Under the pieces are notes generated by a model. That model worked only from the letters and a program-made list of their open reading frames with translations, did no database searches and was not told the origin of the DNA. Positions 33,130 to 40,255 of a stretch of DNA of 64,000 nucleotides are shown here, piece after piece. A program made the position numbers and the translations under genes. Within the stretch, counting starts at the first letter, position 1. Each line of letters starts with the position of its first letter. This DNA is from JBCCFW01 sp039029535 (GTDB taxonomy: Bacteria > Acidobacteriota > JBCCFW01), in contig JBCCFW010000004.1 in NCBI GenBank assembly GCA_039029535.1, positions 1 to 64,000 of the forward strand, read 5' to 3'.

Positions 33130-35625
33130 ATGATGCATGCACGCTGGTCGGCACCGTTTCTCTCCCTGCTCCTCGTCGTGGGCGCGACCCCTGTCCTTGG
33201 TCAAGACGCTCCCGCCACGAGTCGGGTTCCGCTGGCAGAGATCCAGCAACTCATCCTCCCGCCCCTCGACGCCGAAGCTCTGCTCGAGGAGGACCGCCGC
33301 GTGGAGCTCGAAGGACCGGCCCCACGACGTTTTGCCCAGCCGGTCGAGGTCCTGACGACCCTCGACACCGACGGCACCTGGGAGACCCTCGCCGACGGCA
33401 GCCGGCTCTGGCGGATGCGCATCCAGTCGCCTGGCGCCACCGACCTCAACTTCGGCTTCGAGCGCTTCCGCGTCCCCGCTGGCGCGACCCTGGAGGTCGT
33501 CTCCGAGCTCAACGGCTTCCGGCAAGGCCCGTACACCATCGAGAACGTCCACGATCACGGTGAGCTCTGGACCGCGATGGTCCCCGGTGACCGGGCGGTG
33601 CTCGAGCTCCACGTCCCGGCCGGTGCAGCGCCCGCTCCCGAGCTGCGGCTCAAGCAGGTGTCGCACGGCTACCGCGACATGTTCGACCTCTTCGACGACC
33701 CGCTCGTGCCGCACCAGGGCGCCTGCAACATCGACGTCATCTGCCCCCAGGGCGACCCGTGGAGGGACCAGATCCAGTCCGTCGGTGTCTACTCTTTCGG
33801 CGGCGGCACGCTCTGCACCGGCACGATGATCATGGACGTCCCCGGCACGCTGAGGAGCTGGTTCCTCACTGCCGATCACTGTGGGGTCACCGCGGGCAAT
33901 GCGGCCTCGATGGTCGTCTACTGGAACTTCGAGAGCCCCACCTGCGGTGCGCTCAGCGGTGGCACCCTCGACGAGAATCAGACCGGCGCGACCCTCCGAG
34001 CGACCTGGGCGGGGAGCGACTTCTCGCTGGTCGAGCTCGCCGGTCCGCCGCCGGACGAGTCCAACGTCTACTGGGCCGGCTGGGATCGCACCGACGTCAT
34101 CCCCCCCGGCTCCGTCGCCATCCATCACCCCAACACCGACGAGATGGCGATCAGCTTCAACACCGACCCGCTCACCTACTCACCGACCTGCATCGGCGGC
34201 GGTGGTGCCGACACGCATTGGGAAGTCGACAACTGGGAAGAGGGCACCACCGAGCCCGGCTCGTCCGGCTCCGCTCTCTTCGATCCCGACAACCAGCTCC
34301 TCATCGGCACCCTGTCGGGCGGCCTGGCCTCCTGCACGCTCATCGACTACGACTGCTACGGACGCTTCGCGGTCTCCTGGACCGGCAACGGTACCGATGC
34401 GACGCGGCTCTCCAACTGGCTCGATCCGGCCGACGAGGGCGTCATGACGGTCGACGGCAGCTATGCCAACGCCCGCGTCTTCTACGCGAGCCACCGCCTC
34501 GTCGACGCCTGTGCGGTCGGGGCGGGCGGTGGCAACGGCATCCTCGAGCCGGGGGAGAGCGTCGAGGTCTGGGTGTCGCTGCGTTCGACCGGTGACCTCA
34601 CGGGGGTCGAGGCCACGCTCTCGTCCGCGTCTCCCGGCGTGACCGTGACCTCTGGCACGCTGAGCTGGGGAGCCCTCGGCTCGGCCGAGACCCGCGAGGG
34701 AGCGCAGCCCTTCACCGTGATGCTGGCCGAGGACGCGCCCTGCTACGACGAGATCGACTTCCAGCTCGAGCTGGGCTGGACCGACGTCGACCCGATGACC
34801 GGCAATGCGGTGTTCTCCGAGGTGCTCGGCGTCCCGCTGGAGCCCGAGCTCCCGCTCGCCTTCCCCAACAATGGCGAGGCCGGCAGCGACCTCGCGGTGG
34901 TCGACTCCGTCACGCTCACCGACGTGAACGTCCGCGTGCGGCTCAGCCACACGCGCATCGGCGACGTCGGCTTCCGCCTGCGCGCTCCCGACGGGACCGA
35001 GGTCGTCCTCCTCGACCGGCCGGGCGTGCCCGCGACCGGTCGCGGCTGCCCCGACAACAACATGGACGTGACCTTCGACGACGACGCGGTGATGCTCCTC
35101 GAGGACCACTGCGACGGCACCGACCCCTGGTACGTCGGCACGGCGGTGCCCACCGAAGCGCTCAGCACCTTGGTCGGGCGCGACAGCGCCGGGACCTGGA
35201 CGCTCATTGCCTCCGACGGCCGTGGCGGTCCGACCGGCGTCGTCGACGAGTGGGAGCTCATCACCCAGCCGCCCCTGGGCGGCGCCTGCCAGCCTTGCGT
35301 GGACGTCGTGGACTGTCCCGGTCAGGTCACCTCGCCTGACGCCCTGCGTCTGCGCAAGGGGCTTGGGGGCCAGGTCATCCTGAGCTTCGATGACCCGCCC
35401 TCGGCCTGTGCGCTCGGCACCTCGGTGTTCGTTTCCGCGAGCGCCCGGCCAGCCATGGGGGTCGGGGACTTCCCGCGAGATCCGATGTTCATCGACAGGA
35501 CCGGTGAGGACGTCGATCCCGGCGCCGAGTTTGCCCACGTGCCGCCGGCCGAGTCGTCCTACTACCTCGTGGTGGAAAGCCTGCCCGCGGGCGGATACGG
35601 TCCTTCTGGACACTACGGACCCTGA
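33130..35625 (+). CDS. Secreted trypsin-like serine protease with P-domain
   Basis: An 831-residue precursor with a signal peptide ending near V-L-G-Q. A pro-region (~25-185) precedes a chymotrypsin-fold, lysyl-endopeptidase-like domain: His250 in L-T-A-D-H-C-G, Asp297 in G-S-D-F-S-L-V and Ser379 in P-G-S-S-G-S-A. Many paired cysteines fit an extracellular enzyme. After an Ig-like segment (~460-580), a proprotein-convertase P-domain follows at ~585-705 (R-L-S-H-T-R-I-G-D-V, then W-T-L-I-A-S-D). The last ~120 residues hold further Cys and a beta-rich end. It should degrade extracellular protein. No strong ribosome-binding site precedes the ATG pair at 33130/33133. Confidence 0.92.
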   Translation: MMHARWSAPFLSLLLVVGATPVLGQDAPATSRVPLAEIQQLILPPLDAEALLEEDRRVELEGPAPRRFAQPVEVLTTLDTDGTWETLADGSRLWRMRIQSPGATDLNFGFERFRVPAGATLEVVSELNGFRQGPYTIENVHDHGELWTAMVPGDRAVLELHVPAGAAPAPELRLKQVSHGYRDMFDLFDDPLVPHQGACNIDVICPQGDPWRDQIQSVGVYSFGGGTLCTGTMIMDVPGTLRSWFLTADHCGVTAGNAASMVVYWNFESPTCGALSGGTLDENQTGATLRATWAGSDFSLVELAGPPPDESNVYWAGWDRTDVIPPGSVAIHHPNTDEMAISFNTDPLTYSPTCIGGGGADTHWEVDNWEEGTTEPGSSGSALFDPDNQLLIGTLSGGLASCTLIDYDCYGRFAVSWTGNGTDATRLSNWLDPADEGVMTVDGSYANARVFYASHRLVDACAVGAGGGNGILEPGESVEVWVSLRSTGDLTGVEATLSSASPGVTVTSGTLSWGALGSAETREGAQPFTVMLAEDAPCYDEIDFQLELGWTDVDPMTGNAVFSEVLGVPLEPELPLAFPNNGEAGSDLAVVDSVTLTDVNVRVRLSHTRIGDVGFRLRAPDGTEVVLLDRPGVPATGRGCPDNNMDVTFDDDAVMLLEDHCDGTDPWYVGTAVPTEALSTLVGRDSAGTWTLIASDGRGGPTGVVDEWELITQPPLGGACQPCVDVVDCPGQVTSPDALRLRKGLGGQVILSFDDPPSACALGTSVFVSASARPAMGVGDFPRDPMFIDRTGEDVDPGAEFAHVPPAESSYYLVVESLPAGGYGPSGHYGP

Positions 35626-35653
35626 TGGGTCCTCCCCGAGCCCGGAGCCTCAC

Positions 35654-36385
35654 TTGAAGCGCGCCCGCGTCACGTCGTGTCTCGTCGTCCTCGGCAGCCT
35701 GTTCCTGGCCTTCTCGGCCCAGGCCGGCTGCCCCGAACCGTCCGCGGAGGGTGGGGCGACCCCCCTGCAAGTCTCCCGGCCGAGCCTCGGTGAGGTCAGG
35801 CTCGACTGGGAGACCGGAGCCGGGGACGAGCATCGCGTGAACGTGGGCTCGCTGGACGCGCTGCGCTCGGGCTACGACCACCTCGTCGTCGCTCAGCTCG
35901 ATCCCGCCGACGGCACCACCACCCTGTCGCTCACGTCGAGCAGTCAGTACTTCCTCGTCGGAGCGGCCTGTGGCGTGACGCCGTCGTCGCTCGGTCGGGA
36001 CAGCAGCGGGATGGAACGACCGGTTGCGGGGCAGGGAGAGTTCACCATCCACGCTGACGGCATGGGCGACATCGACGGCCAGCAGCTCGAGCTGAGCTTC
36101 CCGACCTCCGTCGTCGTGACGGCGGATGGCGTGAGCTTCGAGGGCGGTCTCTTCGAGGGAGACCTCTGTGCGGTCAACGACACTCAGGCAGGCTCCCTTC
36201 GCGTGGCCTGTGCACAGTTCACCCTCGAGCCCCTGCCGGCCGACACCGAGCGCATCCTCTTCGGCTACTACGGCCCGGCGCCGATGGCCTCCGACTTCAG
36301 CTTCGTCGAGTGTCTCCACACTGGCGCGTCGGGTGATCCGGTGACGTCGACCTGCGAGATTCGCAACTTCACGATCTCGTTCTGA
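35654..36385 (+). CDS. Small secreted protein of unknown function
   Basis: A 243-residue protein in the same direction as, and 28 nt after, the protease gene. A signal peptide (V-L-G-S-L-F-L-A-F-S-A-Q-A) is followed by a Cys; the -3 residue is Gln, so it is not a good lipobox. The mature part is beta-rich with a fibronectin-like start (E-V-R-L-D-W-E-T-G, H-R-V-N-V-G-S) and a second half containing four Cys. The tail of the protease contains a similar L-R-L-R-K-G strand pattern. The start is taken as TTG at 35654, since no ATG lies near the signal peptide. Possibly a partner or relative of the protease's C-terminal domain. Confidence 0.65.
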   Translation: MKRARVTSCLVVLGSLFLAFSAQAGCPEPSAEGGATPLQVSRPSLGEVRLDWETGAGDEHRVNVGSLDALRSGYDHLVVAQLDPADGTTTLSLTSSSQYFLVGAACGVTPSSLGRDSSGMERPVAGQGEFTIHADGMGDIDGQQLELSFPTSVVVTADGVSFEGGLFEGDLCAVNDTQAGSLRVACAQFTLEPLPADTERILFGYYGPAPMASDFSFVECLHTGASGDPVTSTCEIRNFTISF

Positions 36386-36407
36386 GCTCGTTCCTCAGGG
36401 GCAAGCC

Positions 36408-37010
36408 GTGAAGAGCCGACGCCTGCACCGCGTGCTCGGGCTGCTGCTCGTGCTGCCCATCCTCGGGTGGGTCGTCACTGGCTTCCTCTTCCACGTGAAG
36501 CCCGGCTGGAGCGAGGCCTACGACCTGCCTCGGGTCCAGACGCTCTCGCTCGCCGGGATGGCGCTGCCTGAGCTTCGCGACGACTGGCACGAGCTGCGGT
36601 TGCTGAGGACCGTGCTCGGTGACCACCTCCTGGTTCGCACCGACGACGGCTGGCAGCATCTCGAGCCGACCACTCTCGAGCCTCGGCCCGAGCCGAGCCC
36701 GGAGGACCTGCGACGTCTGCTGGACGCCAGCCTCGCCGAGCAGCCGCGCTACGGGACGGTGAGGGAGGTCGATGGGCTCAGCGCCGTGATGGAGACGGGC
36801 GTGCGCGTTCGGCTGAGCTGGTCGCGGCTGTCGCTCTCGCAGCGTGGCGACGACACCGACCTCATCGACCGGCTCTACGAGATCCACTACCTCCGCTGGA
36901 CCGGGATCACGATGGTCGATCGGGTGCTGAGCGTGCTCGGACTCGTGAGCCTGCTCGCGCTCAGCGTGCTCGGGGTGATGCTGGCGCTGCGGCGCCCCCG
37001 CTCGAGCTGA
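36408..37010 (+). CDS. PepSY-associated membrane protein
   Basis: A 200-residue protein with one N-terminal helix (R-V-L-G-L-L-L-V-L-P-I-L-G-W-V-V-T-G-F-L-F-H) and one C-terminal helix, flanking a periplasmic domain of about 130 residues. The R-R-L-H-R-V-L-G-L start, the F-H-V-K-P-G-W segment and the E-I-H-Y-L-R-W-T-G motif before the last helix match PepSY_TM-type proteins, which occur with redox or iron systems. The start is GTG at 36408. It is in line with the preceding secreted-protein gene and the beta-lactamase that follows. Confidence 0.75.
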   Translation: MKSRRLHRVLGLLLVLPILGWVVTGFLFHVKPGWSEAYDLPRVQTLSLAGMALPELRDDWHELRLLRTVLGDHLLVRTDDGWQHLEPTTLEPRPEPSPEDLRRLLDASLAEQPRYGTVREVDGLSAVMETGVRVRLSWSRLSLSQRGDDTDLIDRLYEIHYLRWTGITMVDRVLSVLGLVSLLALSVLGVMLALRRPRSS

Positions 37011-37087
37011 GGACCCCCTCCGTCGTCATGCTGGCGTGACGAGCGTGAAAGCTGCGAGACTGTCGCGTCCTCCGATCCCCGCCGTGG

Positions 37088-37930
37088 ATGGACACGAAGA
37101 TGATCCTCGCGCTGCTCTCCGGCTGGCTTCTCATTGGAGGCGTGGTCACCGCCACGCCGCCCCGACTCACCACCGAGCAGGTCGTCACGCTCACCGCACC
37201 GCACGAGCCCTGCCTGGTCGTGCGGGAGCTCGGTGACTCGCCGGAAGACGACGTCACCCTGTCCTGGGGAGGCGACACCTGCGACGCAGCCGTCTCGCCC
37301 TGCTCGACCTTCAAGATCCCGCACGCCCTCATCGCGCTCTCCTCCGGCGTGATCGCGGACCAGCATGAGGTCATTCCCTGGGACGGCAAGAAACGTTGGG
37401 CCAGGTCCTGGAATCGTGATCACGACCTGAGCACCGCGATCCCGAATTCGGTCTTCTGGTTCTTCCAGGTGACGGCCCGGCGTCTCGGACCCGAACGGAT
37501 GCAGCAGCATCTCGATCGCTTGACGTATGGCAACCGCGATCGCAGCAGCGGTCTCGACGACTTCTGGCTCGACGGTTCCTTGCTGATCACGAATCATGAT
37601 CAGGTCGACTTCTTGACCCGCCTGGCGCGGCGACGGCTGCCCTACCCGGCCCCGCTTCAGCGGCGAGTCGCCGACCTCCTCGTGATCGAGCGAGGGAAGG
37701 CTCATGTTCTCCGCGGCAAGACGGGCTCGGGTCGACCGGCGCCCGGACGTCTCCGGGGTTGGCACGTCGGCTGGCTGGAACGCAGCGATCGATCGACGGT
37801 GGTCTACGCGCTGAGGCTCGAGGGAGGAGAGGGGGCTTGGGGGCCGGAAGCCCAACGTCGCTCGCGCGCTCTCCTCGTCGAAGGGGGCTGGCTGCCAGGC
37901 ATCGCCGAGGCGACCGCGAGGGAGGACTGA
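37088..37930 (+). CDS. Class D beta-lactamase
   Basis: A 280-residue serine beta-lactamase with a signal peptide (residues 1-23). The active-site motif is Ser73-Thr-Phe-Lys76 in P-C-S-T-F-K-I-P. The second motif S-x-V appears as Ser121-Val-Phe in N-S-V-F-W-F-F-Q, so the third residue differs. Y-G-N is at 147-149, W-L-D-G-S-L at 160-165, and K-T-G at 211-213. All are in normal OXA-type spacing. The enzyme should act on beta-lactams in the periplasm; spectrum cannot be predicted. There is no mobile element nearby and codon use matches neighbours, so it looks like a resident chromosomal gene. Confidence 0.92.
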   Translation: MDTKMILALLSGWLLIGGVVTATPPRLTTEQVVTLTAPHEPCLVVRELGDSPEDDVTLSWGGDTCDAAVSPCSTFKIPHALIALSSGVIADQHEVIPWDGKKRWARSWNRDHDLSTAIPNSVFWFFQVTARRLGPERMQQHLDRLTYGNRDRSSGLDDFWLDGSLLITNHDQVDFLTRLARRRLPYPAPLQRRVADLLVIERGKAHVLRGKTGSGRPAPGRLRGWHVGWLERSDRSTVVYALRLEGGEGAWGPEAQRRSRALLVEGGWLPGIAEATARED

Positions 37931-37940
37931 GCCCGTCGCC

Positions 37941-38774
37941 TCAGTCGGAGGAGACCACCGAGCCGCCGTGGAGGGCCTGGTCGATCGCCGAGACCCAGTC
38001 CTCGTGGGGGAGCGGTAGCTCGGGATGGGCGCTGGTGGCGAGACCACCCCAGCGACCGCCGTGCCGCTCGGTCAACCGTGTCAACGAGGAGGCCAGGCGC
38101 TCGAGCTCGGGTGGGCCCCAGCCCCAGCCGATGACGTGAGAGAGCATCACGCGCTCCGCCGCCAGGGGATGGCCGGTGAGACGTCCCGAGACCAGCTCGG
38201 CGTGGGCGGTGACCGGGCAGTTGCCGGACACGTGCTCGAGGGCAAGCCAGTCGAGACGCTCGACGAGTCGTGACCAGGTGGCGGGCAGGGCGCGGAGGGA
38301 CTCGAGCTGGTCCGAGCTGAGCACCTGTGAGAGCAAGAACGGCGAGCGCTCGGCGTGGTTGGCGAGACGGGTCGTGAGCTCGGTGAGGACATCGGTGGGA
38401 ACGTCCGGAGCGGGTTCCAGGTCGATGCCGGTGAGCGGCTGTGGGCCCACGGCCAGGTCGAACAGGCGTCGAGCAGCCGATTCGACGTCCTGAGCCATCC
38501 ACTTCCAGCTCCGCCGTGAGCCCCGTCCGAGGCGACCGATCACCACCTTGGGGTGTTCACCGGTGCTCAGCCGGTCCACCGCGGACCAGATCGACTCGGG
38601 GACGTCCCGCAAGGGAACTCCCGACCAGCACAGCTCCGCGGTCGTGCCCGAACCCGGCGAGAAGTGCAGCGGGCCGAGCGCGACGTGAGAGTAGTGCTGA
38701 CTCGATCTCAGCTCGTCGAGGGTCGCTTCGACGACGTCGAGACGACGAGGCAGGTGGAGCAGGTGGCGGGGCAT
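37941..38774 (-). CDS. Hypothetical protein, last gene of the RHH operon
   Basis: A 277-residue cytosolic protein. It starts M-P-R-H-L-L-H-L-P-R-R-L-D-V-V-E. Segments such as S-H-V-A-L-G-P-L-H-F, L-T-G-I-D-L-E-P-A-P, P-F-L-L-S-Q-V and L-D-W-L-A-L-E-H-V-S-G-N recur at strand-like intervals and faintly recall a TIM barrel (G-x-D-x-x-x-E of GH18-like folds), but the match is weak. The ATG at 38774 is chosen because it follows the stop of the upstream basic protein by 16 nt. It likely shares a transcript with the two genes before it. Confidence 0.6.
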   Translation of the reverse strand: MPRHLLHLPRRLDVVEATLDELRSSQHYSHVALGPLHFSPGSGTTAELCWSGVPLRDVPESIWSAVDRLSTGEHPKVVIGRLGRGSRRSWKWMAQDVESAARRLFDLAVGPQPLTGIDLEPAPDVPTDVLTELTTRLANHAERSPFLLSQVLSSDQLESLRALPATWSRLVERLDWLALEHVSGNCPVTAHAELVSGRLTGHPLAAERVMLSHVIGWGWGPPELERLASSLTRLTERHGGRWGGLATSAHPELPLPHEDWVSAIDQALHGGSVVSSD

Positions 38775-38790
38775 GGGCTCGCTCGACGTC

Positions 38791-39228
38791 TCAGTCGAAG
38801 GAGGCGGGCTGGCTCGCTCGCACCTTGCGGCGTCCCTTGTTCTTGCGCTGGCCGCCCTTGGTGCGGGAAGCAGTGCCACCAGACGTTCGCGAGTTGCCGC
38901 TCGGCGTGGTCGTGTCGAGCTCGCTTGGTTCGAGGTCATTGACCAGACGTGTCGCGCGTTCGTAGGCGGCGATCACCGATTCGTCGAGGAGACCGAATGG
39001 GAGACCGGCACACACCGAAGGCACGATGCGCTCGAGCTCGCGAGCAAGCGAGTCGAGGTCGGCGTGGAAGGCGCTGGAGCACGAGCGACCACGCGAACGA
39101 TGACGTCCACGGGCACGCACGCGGGCTCCGAAGCCGCCGTCGTGCGTGCGCCAAAGGGTCGTCGTGCAACGCCAGGTGTCCCGGCGAGCGGTTCCCAGAA
39201 CGAGCTTCGATTGGCCCTGACCTCTCAT
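38791..39228 (-). CDS. Small basic protein with Lys/Arg tail, RHH operon
   Basis: A 145-residue protein. Residues ~10-50 are strand-like and rich in Arg and Thr (R-R-D-T-W-R-C-T-T-T-L-W-R-T), residues ~55-105 are helical (S-L-A-R-E-L-E-R-I-V-P-S-V, L-D-E-S-V-I-A-A-Y-E-R-A), and the tail G-G-Q-R-K-N-K-G-R-R-K-V-R is strongly basic, suited to binding nucleic acid. No known domain. It begins 16 nt after the RHH stop and ends 16 nt before the next start, so the three genes form an operon. Antisense coding was considered and rejected because the plus-strand frames lack any domain or spacing logic. Confidence 0.55.
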   Translation of the reverse strand: MRGQGQSKLVLGTARRDTWRCTTTLWRTHDGGFGARVRARGRHRSRGRSCSSAFHADLDSLARELERIVPSVCAGLPFGLLDESVIAAYERATRLVNDLEPSELDTTTPSGNSRTSGGTASRTKGGQRKNKGRRKVRASQPASFD

Positions 39229-39244
39229 GGTGATGACGCTCCCT

Positions 39245-39535
39245 TCACCGGATGGCGCGCACGTTGTTCATGCTGCGCACGGCACGGTCGGCGCTATCGC
39301 GAGGACGTGCGCCGAGGCCCGTGCGAGAGCGCGTCGGAGCTCGTCCCACGGAGCCGAAGCCCGCCTCGGCGAGGCCTGCCTCGAGAAGGAGGCGGACCGC
39401 GTCCGTCCGGTTGACGGAGAGGCCAGGGTTGGCCTCGGTCGCGTGGAGTGCGTAGGCGTCGAGTCGCGCGATGAGATCGGGGTCGAGTCGGAACGTGATC
39501 TGCTTCAAGGGAAACCTCGGAGAGCCACGTCGCAT
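39245..39535 (-). CDS. Ribbon-helix-helix DNA-binding protein
   Basis: A 96-residue protein (from ATG 39535) with an RHH domain at ~11-58: K-Q-I-T-F-R-L-D-P-D-L-I-A-R-L-D-A-Y-A, then N-R-T-D-A-V-R-L-L-L-E-A-G-L. RHH proteins bind DNA as dimers through the beta ribbon. An alternative start is TTG at 39508, which sits right before K-Q-I-T-F and has a GAGG site; the ATG has none. The tail (R-A-P-T-R-S-R-T) is disordered and basic. It probably binds the GACAGTC dyads at 39544 and 39745 and represses its own operon, as RHH regulators of toxin-antitoxin or plasmid systems do. Confidence 0.8.
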   Translation of the reverse strand: MRRGSPRFPLKQITFRLDPDLIARLDAYALHATEANPGLSVNRTDAVRLLLEAGLAEAGFGSVGRAPTRSRTGLGARPRDSADRAVRSMNNVRAIR

Positions 39536-39543
39536 GTCGGCAT

Positions 39544-39560
39544 GACAGTCAGCGACTGTC
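39544..39560. promoter_or_regulatory. Candidate RHH operator A
   Basis: An inverted repeat GACAGTC-AGC-GACTGTC lies immediately upstream of the RHH gene. The same half-sites occur at 39745-39767 in the reverse arrangement, which argues for one protein recognising both. Confidence 0.65.
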
Positions 39561-39744
39561 GAGAAGCTAGTGCCGCTCCTGAGGCCAGTCGAACGGGCGT
39601 GGACGGAAAGCGGAACACTCTCTCGTTTCACTTTGAGACGGGCTTGGGCCTGGTACGAAAGGCGCTTTAGAGGGGGCTCCGGAGACTTAGGTGACGCTGT
39701 TCCGGGTTCCGTCCACCCGGCTTTGACGATGCTTCGGCACAAGA

Positions 39745-39767
39745 GTGACTGTCTCCGCGACAGTCAC
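39745..39767. promoter_or_regulatory. Candidate RHH operator B
   Basis: A perfect dyad GTGACTGTC-TCCGC-GACAGTCAC (9-bp arms, 5-nt centre) in the region between the RHH operon and the divergent small secreted protein gene at 39875. It uses the same GACTGTC/GACAGTC half-sites as site A. It could equally fold as a strong RNA hairpin. Confidence 0.65.
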
Positions 39768-39874
39768 TGCATGTCTCCGAGGGGTCGGTCACGCCGGACC
39801 GACGTCCTGCTTGAAATCGCTCCCCACGGTGGGGAGAAGGGCCCTCGTGCGTGCAGTGCCAGGGGTGACACGCG

Positions 39875-40222
39875 ATGCTCAGGAACTGCTCGTTGGCGCT
39901 CGGTCTGATCTTCTGTTCCCTCCTTGCTCCGACCGTGTCGGCCTCCGACGAGGTGACCGTAACCAGCAAGGCCCATGCACTCCAGGCCGCCTATGGCGAC
40001 CTGGCAAGCAAGATAAACGCCTGTTCGGACGCTTCCTGCTCCGAGGCGGCCGGCCTGGCGGCCGAGCTCGCGACGCTGGGGGCTCAGCTCGCGTCGCTAC
40101 AGGCCGAGCGCAACGGCCTGAATGACTGCCATTGCCAGTCCGCGGACGACATCCTGGCGGGGCTCGGGATCCTGGACGACGACTTGAACGTCACGGTCGA
40201 CGACTGGATCTTCGACCAGTAA
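39875..40222 (+). CDS. Small secreted cysteine-containing protein
   Basis: A 115-residue protein with a signal peptide ending near V-S-A-S. The mature part is a helical heptad-like stretch (L-A-A-E-L-A-T-L-G-A-Q-L-A-S-L-Q-A-E-R) bracketed by cysteines in C-S-D-A-S-C and D-C-H-C, which could close a helical hairpin by disulfides. The end is acidic (D-D-D-L-N-V-T-V-D-D-W). No known family. It is divergent from the RHH operon and faces operator B, so it might share regulation. It converges on the double-HTH gene with a shared hairpin between the stops. Confidence 0.65.
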   Translation: MLRNCSLALGLIFCSLLAPTVSASDEVTVTSKAHALQAAYGDLASKINACSDASCSEAAGLAAELATLGAQLASLQAERNGLNDCHCQSADDILAGLGILDDDLNVTVDDWIFDQ

Positions 40223-40225
40223 CGG

Positions 40226-40255
40226 GCGGTCTCATCTCAGGGTCCAAGAGACCGC
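40226..40255. terminator. Bidirectional hairpin between convergent genes
   Basis: An 8-bp perfect stem GCGGTCTC/GAGACCGC with a 14-nt loop begins 3 nt after the plus-strand stop and overlaps the end of the minus-strand gene. No T tract is present on either side, so it may act as a 3'-end barrier or factor-assisted terminator. Confidence 0.5.

Noticed and set aside
39252..39455. Plus-strand frame opposite the RHH gene
   Set aside because: Arg/Ser/Ala-rich with no domain; the minus strand encodes a clear ribbon-helix-helix protein.
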